DNA of 17,088 bases from an uncultured Hippea sp. (GTDB lineage: Bacteria; Campylobacterota_A; Desulfurellia; JAADFJ01), in contig CAJVZA010000044.1 of the NCBI GenBank assembly GCA_913009315.1, forward strand, positions 1 to 17,088, written 5' to 3'. This document shows, piece after piece, positions 1 to 7,997 of this stretch; the first letter of the stretch is position 1, and each line of letters opens with the position of its first letter. The position numbers and the translations under genes were made by a program. A model generated the notes under the pieces. The model searched no databases, was not told the DNA's origin, and saw only the letters and a list, made by a program, of their open reading frames with translations.

Positions 1-8
1 CCCGCAGG

Positions 9-135
9 GAAGTCAAATAAAGGGCAATCTTCAGGAAATTAAAATTCTCAAACTAACCGGTTAGTACCTCAAATTTTAATTTCTAAATCTCACCCTTTCT
101 TTGACTTCTGTGAATCTGTTTACTGTGTAGTGGTC
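9..135. mobile_element. Right part of a palindromic MITE-like element (copy 1)
   Basis: Positions 9-108 form an almost continuous inverted repeat centred between bases 58 and 59. The arms are 9-24 with 93-108 (15 of 16 paired), 35-46 with 72-83 (12 of 12), and a perfect 14-base palindrome ACTAACCGGTTAGT at 52-65. A terminal-repeat-like sequence follows at about 113-135, ending GTGGTCTCA, and then TTA. The same terminal sequence recurs at 7676-7729 and 7998-8019, and the palindrome recurs inside 8058-8310. The left terminus would lie outside the window. There is no coding content. The transposase family that would mobilise it is not identified. Confidence 0.7.
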
Positions 136-281
136 TCATTATATTATTCGACAAAATTTCCTGCATATCGACAATTCCGTCGGCTATTTTTTTGCGTGGT
201 TATTTAATAGTTTTTGTGAGCGAACGGAACTATACTGTTATTATTCAATTATCATTTTTAGAATGAAATTTGCTAAGTATT

Positions 282-308
282 CCCCTTGTAAACAAAGAGG
301 GTTTTTTT
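282..308 (+). terminator. Terminator-like hairpin before the cytochrome gene
   Basis: CCCCTTGT and ACAAAGAGGG pair around a two-base loop with a small bulge, and are followed directly by seven T residues. This is the form of a Rho-independent terminator. It lies about 40 bases before the cytochrome c start, so it either ends transcription from beyond the window or acts as an attenuator in the leader. I see no convincing promoter between it and the gene. The rest of 136-348 holds only an AT-rich spacer with two TCGACAA direct repeats. Confidence 0.55.
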
Positions 309-348
309 GTATTATCTATAGCGATTTTGTTATTTAAGGAGCGGAGTT

Positions 349-1197
349 ATGAAAAAAAAGAGGACGACTTTTTTTATTAAAATAGTCGGTATTTTGATAA
401 TCATTTCGATAGTAATTCTGGTGATAGAATTTAAAAGGGACAAGATTGTTTCCTCGCTTTCTATGAGTGCGCCTACAAAAGATGATCCTGTGCCGATTAA
501 GCGTGCTGCATGGGAATTTGCAGGGGTTGAGCCGCCTTTTAAAATTACGGAAAAAGCCATTAGCGAGGGAAAAATAATATTTCAAAAGAATTGCGCATCT
601 TGTCATGGCCGGCGGGGTTATAAAACAGATCATCCCCTCGCAATGCATGGACTTCATCATGTAAATGCCGATTATATCTGGTTTGTTACGCGGGGAAAAT
701 CAGGAACTGCGATGCCGTCATTTAAAAAATCGCTTTCATATAAAGACAGATGGAAGGTAATTCTGTATGTTCATGCTCGTATAACAGGCAGGGAGCCTAT
801 GAGAATGGCCAACGGTACCATGCCGGCATACCTTTCGCCCGAGTTTGAACCAGGTGATTATTTTAAGCTCGGTGAATGGTATTTCAATAAAAATGAGTTT
901 ATAGATGCCTCCATCTATTATAAACTTGCATATATGCGGGACCCAAAGAACATTATAGCTGCCAATGATCTTGCGCTATCTTTTTTTTATGCCGGAAAGA
1001 CAGACCGTGCCGTAAAGATAATTTCCGATGTCGCAAAAAAAGTACCGTCAAGTCAGCAGATTTGGCTTACCTATGGATTTATTGAAAAAAGCATAGATAC
1101 CGATAAAGCTGCTGCTGCATTTAGACATGCCATTAAACTGGGTCCTCAAACGGCTGTAGGTCTTGCTGCAGGGCGTTATTTAGAGCAGATTAAATAG
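349..1197 (+). CDS. Membrane-anchored mono-heme c-type cytochrome with C-terminal TPR-like helices
   Basis: The 282-residue protein starts with a basic stretch and one hydrophobic segment (about 8-28) that anchors it or acts as a signal peptide. A cytochrome c domain follows: the heme-attachment motif is C82-A-S-C85-H86, and M122 in a GTAMPSF context is the likely distal ligand. Residues about 168-282 are helical and resemble two or three TPR repeats (for example the A-x-x-F-R-H-A-I-K-L pattern near 257-264), which suggests a docking role. Start: AAGGAG at 336-341 lies seven bases before the ATG. The stop is 13 bases before resB, so it probably heads the ccs operon and may be a substrate or partner of that system. 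The redox partner is unknown. The cytochrome call is firm; the TPR call is moderate. Confidence 0.88.
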   Translation: MKKKRTTFFIKIVGILIIISIVILVIEFKRDKIVSSLSMSAPTKDDPVPIKRAAWEFAGVEPPFKITEKAISEGKIIFQKNCASCHGRRGYKTDHPLAMHGLHHVNADYIWFVTRGKSGTAMPSFKKSLSYKDRWKVILYVHARITGREPMRMANGTMPAYLSPEFEPGDYFKLGEWYFNKNEFIDASIYYKLAYMRDPKNIIAANDLALSFFYAGKTDRAVKIISDVAKKVPSSQQIWLTYGFIEKSIDTDKAAAAFRHAIKLGPQTAVGLAAGRYLEQIK

Positions 1198-1210
1198 GAC
1201 GACCGGTAAA

Positions 1211-2563
1211 ATGCTGTTAGATATTGTTAAACATATAGTTAAGTTTGTAAAAAATCTGTTTTCGTCAACAAAACTTGGAATTTTTCTTCTTCTTGTAATA
1301 GTGATAGTTGCTATAGCGGGAACGCTCGTTGAACAGGGAAAACCGATCCAATATTACTATGATTTATATGGATCGGCGACAGCGGGATGGATTATAAGAT
1401 TGTCGATCGATAAAATATTCGGATCACTCTGGATGATTATTCCTACGTCTCTTCTTATTGTAAATCTTATATATGCCACATTGTCAAGGCTTCCGGTCAT
1501 GATTAAGAGCGTTGCTCTGCCGAAGCAATTCCATCATAATTCCAAAATTAATGATAAATTTTTGATAAAAGACAAAGATGTCGCCATAGAAAATTCCTCA
1601 ACTATATTGAAATCTTATCATTATAAAATCTATACTCTTGAGGATGGGTCGTTATTTGCGCATAAAGGTGTAGTAAGCAGGTTTGGCGCAGTTGTGGTGC
1701 ATCTGTCTATACTGATTGTTTTGTTCGGAGCGCTGCTCGGGGCGATTTACGGATATAAAAATTATATAGCCATTGATTCCGGAGACACCGAGCTGGTTCC
1801 TGAAATTAATGCTTCCATAAAGGTTGACAGGTTCTGGATGAATTACTGGCCGGATGGAAGCATTAAACAGTATAACAGTAAATTGTCTATCATAAAAAAC
1901 GACAAGGTTGTGCATACTCAAACAATAGATGTCAATCATCCTATGGATTATGCCGGTATGCGATTTTTTCAGGCCGGATACGGGAAATCGTATGATAAAA
2001 TAAAAGAGGCCGTTGTGGTTCTTTATGACAGGCAAAAGAAAAATGTCATAGGAGAACCTATAGTTGTTCAATGGAACAAGTGGCGCACTATAGGGCCGTA
2101 TGATATAAAAATCGTTGATTTTGTACCTGATTTTTATTTTGATGCCAAAAAGGGATATGTTACTTCAAAATCACTTGAATATAATAACCCTGCGGTAAGA
2201 CTTCAGGTTAAAGGCCCGAAAGCAACCCCTCCGTTTATCTGGGAATTTCTCAAATACCCCGGTTTTACGCTGAGAAGTTTTACAGGCAAAGATGCAGTCA
2301 TTGTTTCCTCAATTACCCCCATCTATTATACCGGTTTGCAGTATGCAAAGAATCCCGGTGCAAACTGGATTTGGTTTGGATCTATAATAATGGTGATAGG
2401 ATTTATTATGTCGTTTTTCATGTACTACAGAAGAATCTATATAACTTTTGATGATGATGAGAAATCTCTTTTGGTTGCAGGCGTTTCATATAAACAAAAA
2501 GATCTTTTCGCCAAAGAGTTTAAGAAAATTTGCAATGCGCTTAAAAAGGTGGAGGAAAAATGA
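1211..2563 (+). CDS. resB: ResB/Ccs1 cytochrome c biogenesis protein, copy 1
   Basis: This 450-residue membrane protein is one half of the System II heme exporter and holocytochrome c synthase. It has the family layout: hydrophobic segments at about 22-40, 72-90, 155-180 and 385-405, with a large extracytoplasmic domain at about 181-384 between the third and fourth. Family-typical sequence includes KLGIFLLL...GTLVEQGK near the N-terminus, the TM3 segment with H164 (SRFGAVVVHLSIL), and NPGANWIWFG before TM4. It overlaps ccsA by four bases (ATGA), the usual sign of translational coupling. The ribosome site is weak (AGGA over the preceding stop). A clear paralogue lies at 8495-9841, roughly two thirds identical by eye over the first 100 residues. 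Confidence 0.93.
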   Translation: MLLDIVKHIVKFVKNLFSSTKLGIFLLLVIVIVAIAGTLVEQGKPIQYYYDLYGSATAGWIIRLSIDKIFGSLWMIIPTSLLIVNLIYATLSRLPVMIKSVALPKQFHHNSKINDKFLIKDKDVAIENSSTILKSYHYKIYTLEDGSLFAHKGVVSRFGAVVVHLSILIVLFGALLGAIYGYKNYIAIDSGDTELVPEINASIKVDRFWMNYWPDGSIKQYNSKLSIIKNDKVVHTQTIDVNHPMDYAGMRFFQAGYGKSYDKIKEAVVVLYDRQKKNVIGEPIVVQWNKWRTIGPYDIKIVDFVPDFYFDAKKGYVTSKSLEYNNPAVRLQVKGPKATPPFIWEFLKYPGFTLRSFTGKDAVIVSSITPIYYTGLQYAKNPGANWIWFGSIIMVIGFIMSFFMYYRRIYITFDDDEKSLLVAGVSYKQKDLFAKEFKKICNALKKVEEK

Positions 2564-3384
2564 TATTTTCACTGATGTTCTTTGATGTAACCTTCGGATT
2601 TTATGTGGCTGCCGCCATATCTTATGCCGCCTACTCTTTGTTTAGAAAGGAGTGGATAGGATACAATTCTACGCTTTTATTCTTTTTAGGTTTTCTGTCG
2701 AATATTGCCACGCTTGCAGCAAGAACTATTGAGGTTCATCATGCACCGTTCAGCAATTTATATGAATCTATGATATTCTTTTCTGCAATTGTTGCCTTGA
2801 TTTATCTTATTCTTGAATTTCGTTATAAAACTAAAATGTTCGGAGTGTTCTTATCCGTTTTTCTTTCCCTGAGTTTTTTTGTAACAAATCTTCTGCCGTT
2901 CAGAATGAAGGTATACGAGAATCTTAATCCGGCTTTACAGTCGTACTGGCTTGAAATTCATGTTGCAACTATGTTTGTAGGCTATTCAGCCTTTGCAATT
3001 TCTTTTATAGCGGCTGTTTTATATCTTGCAAAATCGGAATGGCGCAACGGTCTCATGTTAAAGTATTTGCCGGACGCTCCGGTTCTTGATAATTTGAGCT
3101 ATAAATCTATTGCATGGGGGATGCCGTTTTTAACTGTAGGCATAGTAACGGGTGCAGTGTGGGCGAATTATACATGGGGTTCCTACTGGAGCTGGGATCC
3201 TAAAGAGACATGGTCGCTCATTACATGGTTGATTTATGCTGCTTATCTTCATGCCAGGATAACAAGAGGCTGGAAGGACAAAAAGGCGGCGATTCTGGCG
3301 ATTGCGGGATTTCTTTCTATGGCATTCCTGTATTGGGGGGTCTCATTTGTTCTTCCCGGACTTCATTCCTACGGGAGAGCATAA
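2560..3384 (+). CDS. ccsA: CcsA/ResC heme-handling cytochrome c synthase subunit, copy 1
   Basis: This 274-residue polytopic protein pairs with ResB to export heme and attach it to apocytochromes outside the membrane. The diagnostic WWD motif is WGSYWSWDPKETW beginning at W206, with D213. Conserved histidines of the family are visible at H60/H61 (HHAPFSNLYES), H134, H231 and H269, the candidates for heme ligation. The length is typical for a stand-alone bacterial CcsA. It begins inside the resB stop codon, with GGTGGAGG just upstream, and its TAA stop shares an A with the next ATG (TAATG). Compared with copy 2 it has one tryptophan fewer before the conserved G-x-P-F-L-T segment (IAWGMP against IAWWGLP). 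Confidence 0.95.
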   Translation: MIFSLMFFDVTFGFYVAAAISYAAYSLFRKEWIGYNSTLLFFLGFLSNIATLAARTIEVHHAPFSNLYESMIFFSAIVALIYLILEFRYKTKMFGVFLSVFLSLSFFVTNLLPFRMKVYENLNPALQSYWLEIHVATMFVGYSAFAISFIAAVLYLAKSEWRNGLMLKYLPDAPVLDNLSYKSIAWGMPFLTVGIVTGAVWANYTWGSYWSWDPKETWSLITWLIYAAYLHARITRGWKDKKAAILAIAGFLSMAFLYWGVSFVLPGLHSYGRA

Positions 3385-3932
3385 TGACAGACAGAAATTC
3401 TATAGTGAAGATTGCTGTAATTTCTTTAATCGCGACAGCTGTAATTGCGTATATTGTACTTAACTCTAAAAGTGATTACAGGCCTATAGTGGTCGGCGAT
3501 AAAGCACCCACATTTGTTTTGCCTCTGTTAAGTGGAGGAAAAATCGATCTGGCAAAGGAAAGAGGCAAAGTTGTTTTTCTGAACTTTTGGGCAACATGGT
3601 GCACTGCATGCAAAGAGGAGATGGCATCGATGCAATGGATGTATAACAAACTTATGAAAAAATATCCTGATAAATTCAGAATGTATGCTATTTCTATCGA
3701 TTCTTCAGACGTGCCTGATATTGTAATTAAATATATGAAAGACAATGGACTATCATTTCCTGTTCTTTTGGATACAAAGGGCAGAGTTAAGGAGATGTAC
3801 AAAACAACCGGAGTTCCCGAGACCTATGTTGTAGATAAGAGGGGCGTAGTTGCCATTAAAGTTATAGGGCCGAGGGATTGGTACAACCCCGTCAATTATC
3901 AGCCCATCGAAAGCCTTATTGCAAAAGATTAG
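3384..3932 (+). CDS. ResA/TlpA-like membrane-anchored thioredoxin, copy 1 (CTAC active site)
   Basis: The 182-residue protein has an N-terminal membrane anchor (about 8-27) followed by a TlpA/ResA-type thioredoxin domain facing the periplasm. Such proteins reduce the CXXC cysteines of apocytochromes before heme attachment. The active site is W72-C73-T-A-C76, with the cis-proline at P145 (TTGVPETY). The reading frame is open 58 codons further upstream, but that part overlaps ccsA out of frame. The ATG at 3384 has GGGAG six bases ahead and overlaps the ccsA stop by one base, so I take it as the start. The active site lacks the proline usual in TlpA/ResA proteins, whereas copy 2 has CPAC, so the redox potential may differ. 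Confidence 0.88.
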   Translation: MTDRNSIVKIAVISLIATAVIAYIVLNSKSDYRPIVVGDKAPTFVLPLLSGGKIDLAKERGKVVFLNFWATWCTACKEEMASMQWMYNKLMKKYPDKFRMYAISIDSSDVPDIVIKYMKDNGLSFPVLLDTKGRVKEMYKTTGVPETYVVDKRGVVAIKVIGPRDWYNPVNYQPIESLIAKD

Positions 3933-3940
3933 AGCTGCAG

Positions 3941-3973
3941 AAACAGAATTTTTTGCATCGGAACTGTTTTTTT
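3941..3973 (+). terminator. Weak terminator-like hairpin after ccs block 1
   Basis: AAACAG (3941-3946) can pair with CTGTTT (3964-3969), and the T-run extends to 3973. The stem is short and AT-rich with a 17-base loop, so termination would be partial at best. Its position just after the thioredoxin stop and before a separate promoter/operator region fits an operon boundary. Confidence 0.3.
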
Positions 3974-4001
3974 GAAATAAAACAATTTGTTTGAAACAGC
4001 C

Positions 4002-4029
4002 TTGATTTATTAGAAGAAAGGGTTATTCT
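4002..4029 (+). promoter_or_regulatory. Candidate sigma-70-like promoter of the copper ATPase gene
   Basis: TTGATT (4002-4007) and TATTCT (4024-4029) are separated by 16 bases. They sit just upstream of the G/C-tract palindrome at 4036-4055, which is where a repressor site would block initiation or clearance. The hexamers match the consensus only partly. Confidence 0.4.
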
Positions 4030-4035
4030 TTTTAA

Positions 4036-4055
4036 GACCCCCCTCATGGGGGGAT
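4036..4055. promoter_or_regulatory. CsoR-type operator candidate upstream of the copper ATPase
   Basis: GACCCCCCTCATGGGGGGAT has six C, a four-base spacer and six G. CsoR/RcnR-family operators are typically G/C-tract palindromes of the form TACCC-N-GGGTA. It stands out against AT-rich surroundings, lies 26 bases before the ATPase start, and has a near twin at 11289-11310 ahead of a YHS gene. A CsoR gene is present at 13157. Binding is inferred, not shown. As RNA it could also form a short hairpin. Confidence 0.65.
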
Positions 4056-4080
4056 AATATCTAATAAATGGAGGGATAAT

Positions 4081-6534
4081 ATGAAAGTTGTAGATCCTGT
4101 ATGCGGTATGAGCATCGAAGAATCCGATGCGGCGGCAAGTGAGATATACAAAGGTAAAAAATACTATTTTTGTGCAGCCAACTGCCATGACAGATTTGTA
4201 AAGGATGCGGAATCGTTTCTTGTTAAAAAAGAACCGGTTGACGATTCCTGTGAAGTCTGTGATATCGGCACCGCTCCTGCCGCTAAAGTTTTGTCGAAAG
4301 AAACCTATACCTGCCCTATGCATCCGGAAATAAGGCAGAAGGGTCCCGGTTCGTGTCCTAAATGCGGCATGGCGCTCGAGCCTCTTGTTCCTAAGCTGTC
4401 TGCTGCAAAAACCGAATGGACCTGCCCTATGCATCCGGAAATTGTTCAGGATAAGCCGGGCAGTTGTCCTAAATGCGGCATGGCACTTGAATCAAAAACC
4501 GTCAGTGCCGAAGAAGAGGAGAATCCGGAGCTTATCAATATGACCCGCAGATTTAAAATAAGCGCTGTTCTTACAATACCCGTTCTTATTATGGCAATGG
4601 GCAGACTTATTCCGGGCATCTCCTCAATCCTTGCCTCGGCTTCTCCGGAGGTTCTGACATGGCTGAAATGGGGTGAATTTATTCTTGCCACGCCTGTTGT
4701 GCTTTGGGGAGGATGGCCGTTTTTTGTACTTTTCTGGCAATCGATCAGACATTGGAATCTAAATATGTTTACACTGATTGGAAGCGGTGTGGGAGTCGCA
4801 TATCTTTATAGCGTTGTAGCTCTGTTTTTCCCGGATATTTTTCTAGGTGAATTCAGAACCGGTACCGGAGAGGTAGGAGTCTATTTCGAAACGGCTTCGG
4901 TTATTGTCGCCCTTGTTTTGCTGGGGCAGGTTATGGAACTAAGGGCGCGAGGCAAAACAGGCGCCGCGATCAAGGCTCTGTTGGGACTTGCACCCAAAAC
5001 CGCAAGACGTGTAATAGATGGTAAAGAGCAGGATATTCCTATTGAAGATGTTGAGTCGGGATATCTGCTCAGAATCAGACCGGGTGAAAAAATTCCTGTT
5101 GACGGTGTTGTAGTGGACGGCTCAAGCGTAGTCGATGAATCTATGCTGACGGGTGAACCTATACCTGTTGAAAAGACAAAGGACGATAAGGTCATAGGTG
5201 CCACGGTTAACGGGACAGGTACAATGATTATTAAAGCGGAAAGGGTCGGCGCCGATTCCATGTTGTCTCAGATAGTTCAGATGGTGGCGGAAGCTCAGAG
5301 GAGCAGGGCTCCTATTCAGAAACTTGCAGACATTGTTGCTTCTCATTTTGTTGAGGCGGTGCTGACTGTAGCCGTTGTGACTTTTGTCGTGTGGGCATTG
5401 TTCGGTCCGACGCCAGCATTGATATATGCGATGATCAATGCGGTGGCAGTTCTTATTATTGCATGTCCATGTGCCTTCGGACTTGCAACGCCGATGTCTA
5501 TTATGGTGGCAACAGGCAGAGGGGCTTCTATGGGAGTTCTTTTCAAAAATGCAGAGGCTATTGAAGTGCTGAAAAAGGTTGACACCATTGTTGTGGATAA
5601 AACAGGAACAATTACGGAAGGAAAACCGAAGATTGCCGGTATCTATACGATCAATGGATTTAGCGAGAACGATGTCATTAAATATGCCGCAAGTCTTGAG
5701 CAGGCAAGCGAGCATCCTCTTGCAGCGGCAATATTAAAAGGAGCCGAAGAGAGAGGAATAGATATTATAAAGGTTGATAATTTTGATGCGGTAACGGGAA
5801 AAGGAGTAGTCGGGAAGGTTGGAGGGCGCGATGTCGCTTTTGGAAATATCAGATTATTCGAAAAAAAAGGAATGGATTTATCTACTTTGATTGATAAGGC
5901 AAATAAAATGAAGTCCGAAGGCCAGACCGTGATCTATATAAGTGTGGATAATAAACCTGCAGGATTGATTGGTGTTGCCGACCCTATAAAGAAAACAACC
6001 GCCGAAGCAATAAAGGAATTGCGCAAAGAAGGGCTTCGTATTGTTATGCTTACCGGAGACAGCAAAATAACAGCTAAGGCTGTGGCAGACAAACTTGCAA
6101 TCGATGAGGTAATAGCGGAGGTTCTGCCTGACCAAAAAGCGGATGCCGTAAAGAGGCTTCAGGGAGAAGGAAAAGTGGTGGCAATGGCTGGTGACGGCAT
6201 CAATGATGCTCCGGCTTTGGCAGCGGCTGATGTTGGCATTGCGATGGGAACAGGCACCGATGTGGCAATGGAAAGTGCCAGTGTAACACTCGTAAAGGGC
6301 GATCTGAGAGGTATTTTGAGAGCGCGTCGGTTGAGCTGGGCAACAATGAGAAATATTAAGCAGAATCTTTTTTGGGCATTGGCTTATAATTCTCTTGGAG
6401 TTCCGGTTGCTGCCGGAGTTCTTTATCCGTTTTTTGGAATTTTGCTGAGTCCTATTTTTGCGGCTGTAGCGATGAGTTTCAGCTCCGTTACAGTAATAAC
6501 CAATGCGCTGCGACTGAGAAAGGTAAAGATTTAG
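4081..6534 (+). CDS. copA: Cu(+)-exporting P1B-type ATPase with YHS and two heavy-metal-binding N-terminal domains
   Basis: This 817-residue copper pump has, in order: a YHS domain (about 1-45; C8, C31, C35); two zinc-ribbon-like heavy-metal-binding domains of the form TCPMHPE...[11 protein letters not shown] (C78/H81/C92/C95 and C115/H118/C129/C132); a P-type ATPase core with a TGEP actuator loop; the membrane metal site C462-P-C464; the phosphorylation site D506-K-T-G-T; the SEHPLA nucleotide-binding motif; and the hinge G704-D-G-I-N-D709. YNSLG and MSFSS in the last two membrane segments are signatures of Cu(+)-specific pumps. The usual MxCxxC HMA domain is absent. The ribosome site is GGAGG, seven bases before the ATG. 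A CsoR-type box lies directly upstream, so copper induction is likely. Silver may also be transported. Confidence 0.95.
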   Translation: MKVVDPVCGMSIEESDAAASEIYKGKKYYFCAANCHDRFVKDAESFLVKKEPVDDSCEVCDIGTAPAAKVLSKETYTCPMHPEIRQKGPGSCPKCGMALEPLVPKLSAAKTEWTCPMHPEIVQDKPGSCPKCGMALESKTVSAEEEENPELINMTRRFKISAVLTIPVLIMAMGRLIPGISSILASASPEVLTWLKWGEFILATPVVLWGGWPFFVLFWQSIRHWNLNMFTLIGSGVGVAYLYSVVALFFPDIFLGEFRTGTGEVGVYFETASVIVALVLLGQVMELRARGKTGAAIKALLGLAPKTARRVIDGKEQDIPIEDVESGYLLRIRPGEKIPVDGVVVDGSSVVDESMLTGEPIPVEKTKDDKVIGATVNGTGTMIIKAERVGADSMLSQIVQMVAEAQRSRAPIQKLADIVASHFVEAVLTVAVVTFVVWALFGPTPALIYAMINAVAVLIIACPCAFGLATPMSIMVATGRGASMGVLFKNAEAIEVLKKVDTIVVDKTGTITEGKPKIAGIYTINGFSENDVIKYAASLEQASEHPLAAAILKGAEERGIDIIKVDNFDAVTGKGVVGKVGGRDVAFGNIRLFEKKGMDLSTLIDKANKMKSEGQTVIYISVDNKPAGLIGVADPIKKTTAEAIKELRKEGLRIVMLTGDSKITAKAVADKLAIDEVIAEVLPDQKADAVKRLQGEGKVVAMAGDGINDAPALAAADVGIAMGTGTDVAMESASVTLVKGDLRGILRARRLSWATMRNIKQNLFWALAYNSLGVPVAAGVLYPFFGILLSPIFAAVAMSFSSVTVITNALRLRKVKI

Positions 6535-6548
6535 CAGGCTTCCCGAAA

Positions 6549-6619
6549 ATTTTCCGATGATATTTGCCGTCATATTGATAACTTGTTATTGATGGTATCG
6601 TGGTAGGATATCGGAAAAT
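6549..6619. repeat. Spaced 10-bp inverted repeat in the spacer after the ATPase
   Basis: ATTTTCCGAT (6549-6558) is perfectly inverted as ATCGGAAAAT (6610-6619), 51 bases apart. GATAAC/GTTATT-like complementarity lies between them. There is no T-run, so it is not a canonical terminator. It may be a degenerate small element or an mRNA-stabilising fold. The rest of the 6535-6713 spacer shows no clear promoter. Confidence 0.4.
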
Positions 6620-6713
6620 AAACCTGAATAACACTGATTTATACAAGATTAAATTTAAAGTTGGAAGAAAAAATGAGCGTCTCTTGAAACGAAATAAAAA
6701 ATTGGAGGAATAA

Positions 6714-7559
6714 ATGAGAACAATCGGTAGATTTGGAAAGGTCTTTGTTTTTGCGGCTTTATTTTTGATAATTAGCAGCAGCAGTTATGCGGCAAGCAGA
6801 GCGGCGACAGAATTTGTCAACGACTTTCAATTGCTTTTAGATAAAAGAGATCCATCGATCAAGGTCAAGCTGATAAAAGATGAGCCTTATAACCTTTTAG
6901 GATTCAGAAAAGTGGTTGTAATGATAAAAAGCACGAGAAGGGTTTATCTGACAAACGGAAAACTTATTATACCTGCGCTTTTCAGTGTAAAAGACGGTCA
7001 TAACCTGCTTAAAAGGAATGAGACGGTTCGAAATAAGGTGCCTTTGTCTAATTTCAGTTACGGAGAGTACAACAGAATACTGGGGAAAAAGGACGCCAAA
7101 ATAAAGATTATAATGTTTAGTGATTACGAGTGCATGTATTGCAAACGTTTATGGCCGTATCTTGTTAATCTGCCCGAAAAATATGATGTTGCAATATACG
7201 ATAAGCATTTCGTGGTTCACAAAAAAGGGATGATAGTTGCGGAGATATATGAAGCGGTCAGAATAGCAACCGGTAAAAAGTTGAGCGGCTATCTGTTTAA
7301 GCACAGAAAATTTAGCGACAGTGAAAATAACAAAAACATAATAAACGGAATACTAAAGGACAACGATCTTGAAAAGCAAAGCAAGAGAATAAGAAATCTT
7401 ATAAAATCGAAAGAAGTAAAAGAGATAATAGACAAAGATATAGCTGAAGGAAAAAAATTTAATGTTAGAGGAACGCCGACACTATTTATTGACGGCTATC
7501 GCGTTGTCGGGGTTGATAAATCTTCTATCGAAACGATATTAAAACGCGAATCCAGGTAA
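6714..7559 (+). CDS. Secreted DsbA/DsbC-like thiol-disulfide oxidoreductase
   Basis: The 281-residue protein has a classical signal peptide with likely cleavage after SYA (about residue 26). An N-terminal domain (about 30-115) resembles the pre-domain found in DsbC/DsbG-type proteins. A thioredoxin-fold domain follows, with active site Y138-E-C140-M-Y-C143 and the cis-proline loop R-G-T-P255-T-L-F-I-D-G. A Lys-rich helical insert occupies about 185-245. It probably oxidises, reduces or isomerises disulfides in periplasmic proteins, such as apocytochromes from the adjacent ccs genes; the direction cannot be read from sequence. Start: GGAGGA lies six to seven bases before the ATG. It stands 179 bases after the ATPase and is followed by mobile debris, so it ends block 1. 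It has no counterpart in block 2. Confidence 0.85.
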   Translation: MRTIGRFGKVFVFAALFLIISSSSYAASRAATEFVNDFQLLLDKRDPSIKVKLIKDEPYNLLGFRKVVVMIKSTRRVYLTNGKLIIPALFSVKDGHNLLKRNETVRNKVPLSNFSYGEYNRILGKKDAKIKIIMFSDYECMYCKRLWPYLVNLPEKYDVAIYDKHFVVHKKGMIVAEIYEAVRIATGKKLSGYLFKHRKFSDSENNKNIINGILKDNDLEKQSKRIRNLIKSKEVKEIIDKDIAEGKKFNVRGTPTLFIDGYRVVGVDKSSIETILKRESR

Positions 7560-7575
7560 TATTCCGACAAGTGTA

Positions 7576-7625
7576 GATGGAGTATGCAGCTTCTCCGGGT
7601 TTCTCTATTTTCCGTATGCTCCATC
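7576..7625. repeat. Hairpin after the thiol oxidoreductase gene
   Basis: GATGGAGTATGC (7576-7587) pairs with GTATGCTCCATC (7614-7625): twelve pairs, two of them G-U. The 26-base loop includes CTCCGGG. No T-run follows, so it may stabilise a 3' end or be a Rho-dependent boundary rather than an intrinsic terminator. Confidence 0.45.
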
Positions 7626-7675
7626 AGGCATATTGCCGTGTCTTGTATGCAGGTAACGATCTGCTGTTTACATTA

Positions 7676-7729
7676 TGAGACCACTGCACAATAAACAAAT
7701 GCACAGCTGTTTATTGTGCAGTGGTCTCA
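7676..7729. mobile_element. 54-bp minimal inverted-repeat element flanked by TTA
   Basis: A 22-base perfect terminal inverted repeat (TGAGACCACTGCACAATAAACA and its complement) surrounds a 10-base centre. TTA lies on both sides (7673-7675 and 7730-7732), which looks like a three-base target duplication. The left terminus plus centre recurs at 7998-8030, so this appears to be an internally deleted form of the larger element there. It would also fold as a strong RNA hairpin. Confidence 0.65.
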
Positions 7730-7732
7730 TTA

Positions 7733-7995
7733 GCATACTAATCATCTGCCTTTCTTTGCTGCAAGCCGCCCTTAGAATTTTTATAAAAATTATACTATTT
7801 TCCTTCGTAGATAAACTTTCTCCTTTTTGTTTTTATTTTAGGAAATCTGTTCGAAACGGTGGATGTTGGCATGCTTTCTTTCAAGTATCGATAGCATATT
7901 ATATTTTTTCGCATACTTGGTCTTGTGGATACGGATTACATATGGTCAACCGACAAAAGCGTCGGTATTTCGACAATCCTATCGTATATTTTGCA
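7733..7995. other. Gene-free spacer between two inverted-repeat elements
   Basis: Neither strand gives a recognisable protein. A 108-codon frame crosses this stretch on the + strand, but it begins inside the terminal repeat, has no ribosome site and resembles no family. A small hairpin CCGAC-N6-GTCGG lies at 7950-7965. TCGACAATCC at about 7969-7978 resembles the sequence beside the repeat at 168-178, which hints at shared flanks. No transposase remnant is visible. Confidence 0.4.
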
Positions 7996-7997
7996 TT

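Noticed and set aside
1652-2071. Long minus-strand frame inside resB1, and similar ones inside the ATPase gene (5122-5715, 5878-6573)
   Set aside because: They are antisense to well-supported genes, carry no family motifs and have no ribosome sites.
3210-3383. N-terminal extension of the first thioredoxin
   Set aside because: It overlaps ccsA in another frame, and a better-placed start with a Shine-Dalgarno sequence exists at 3384.
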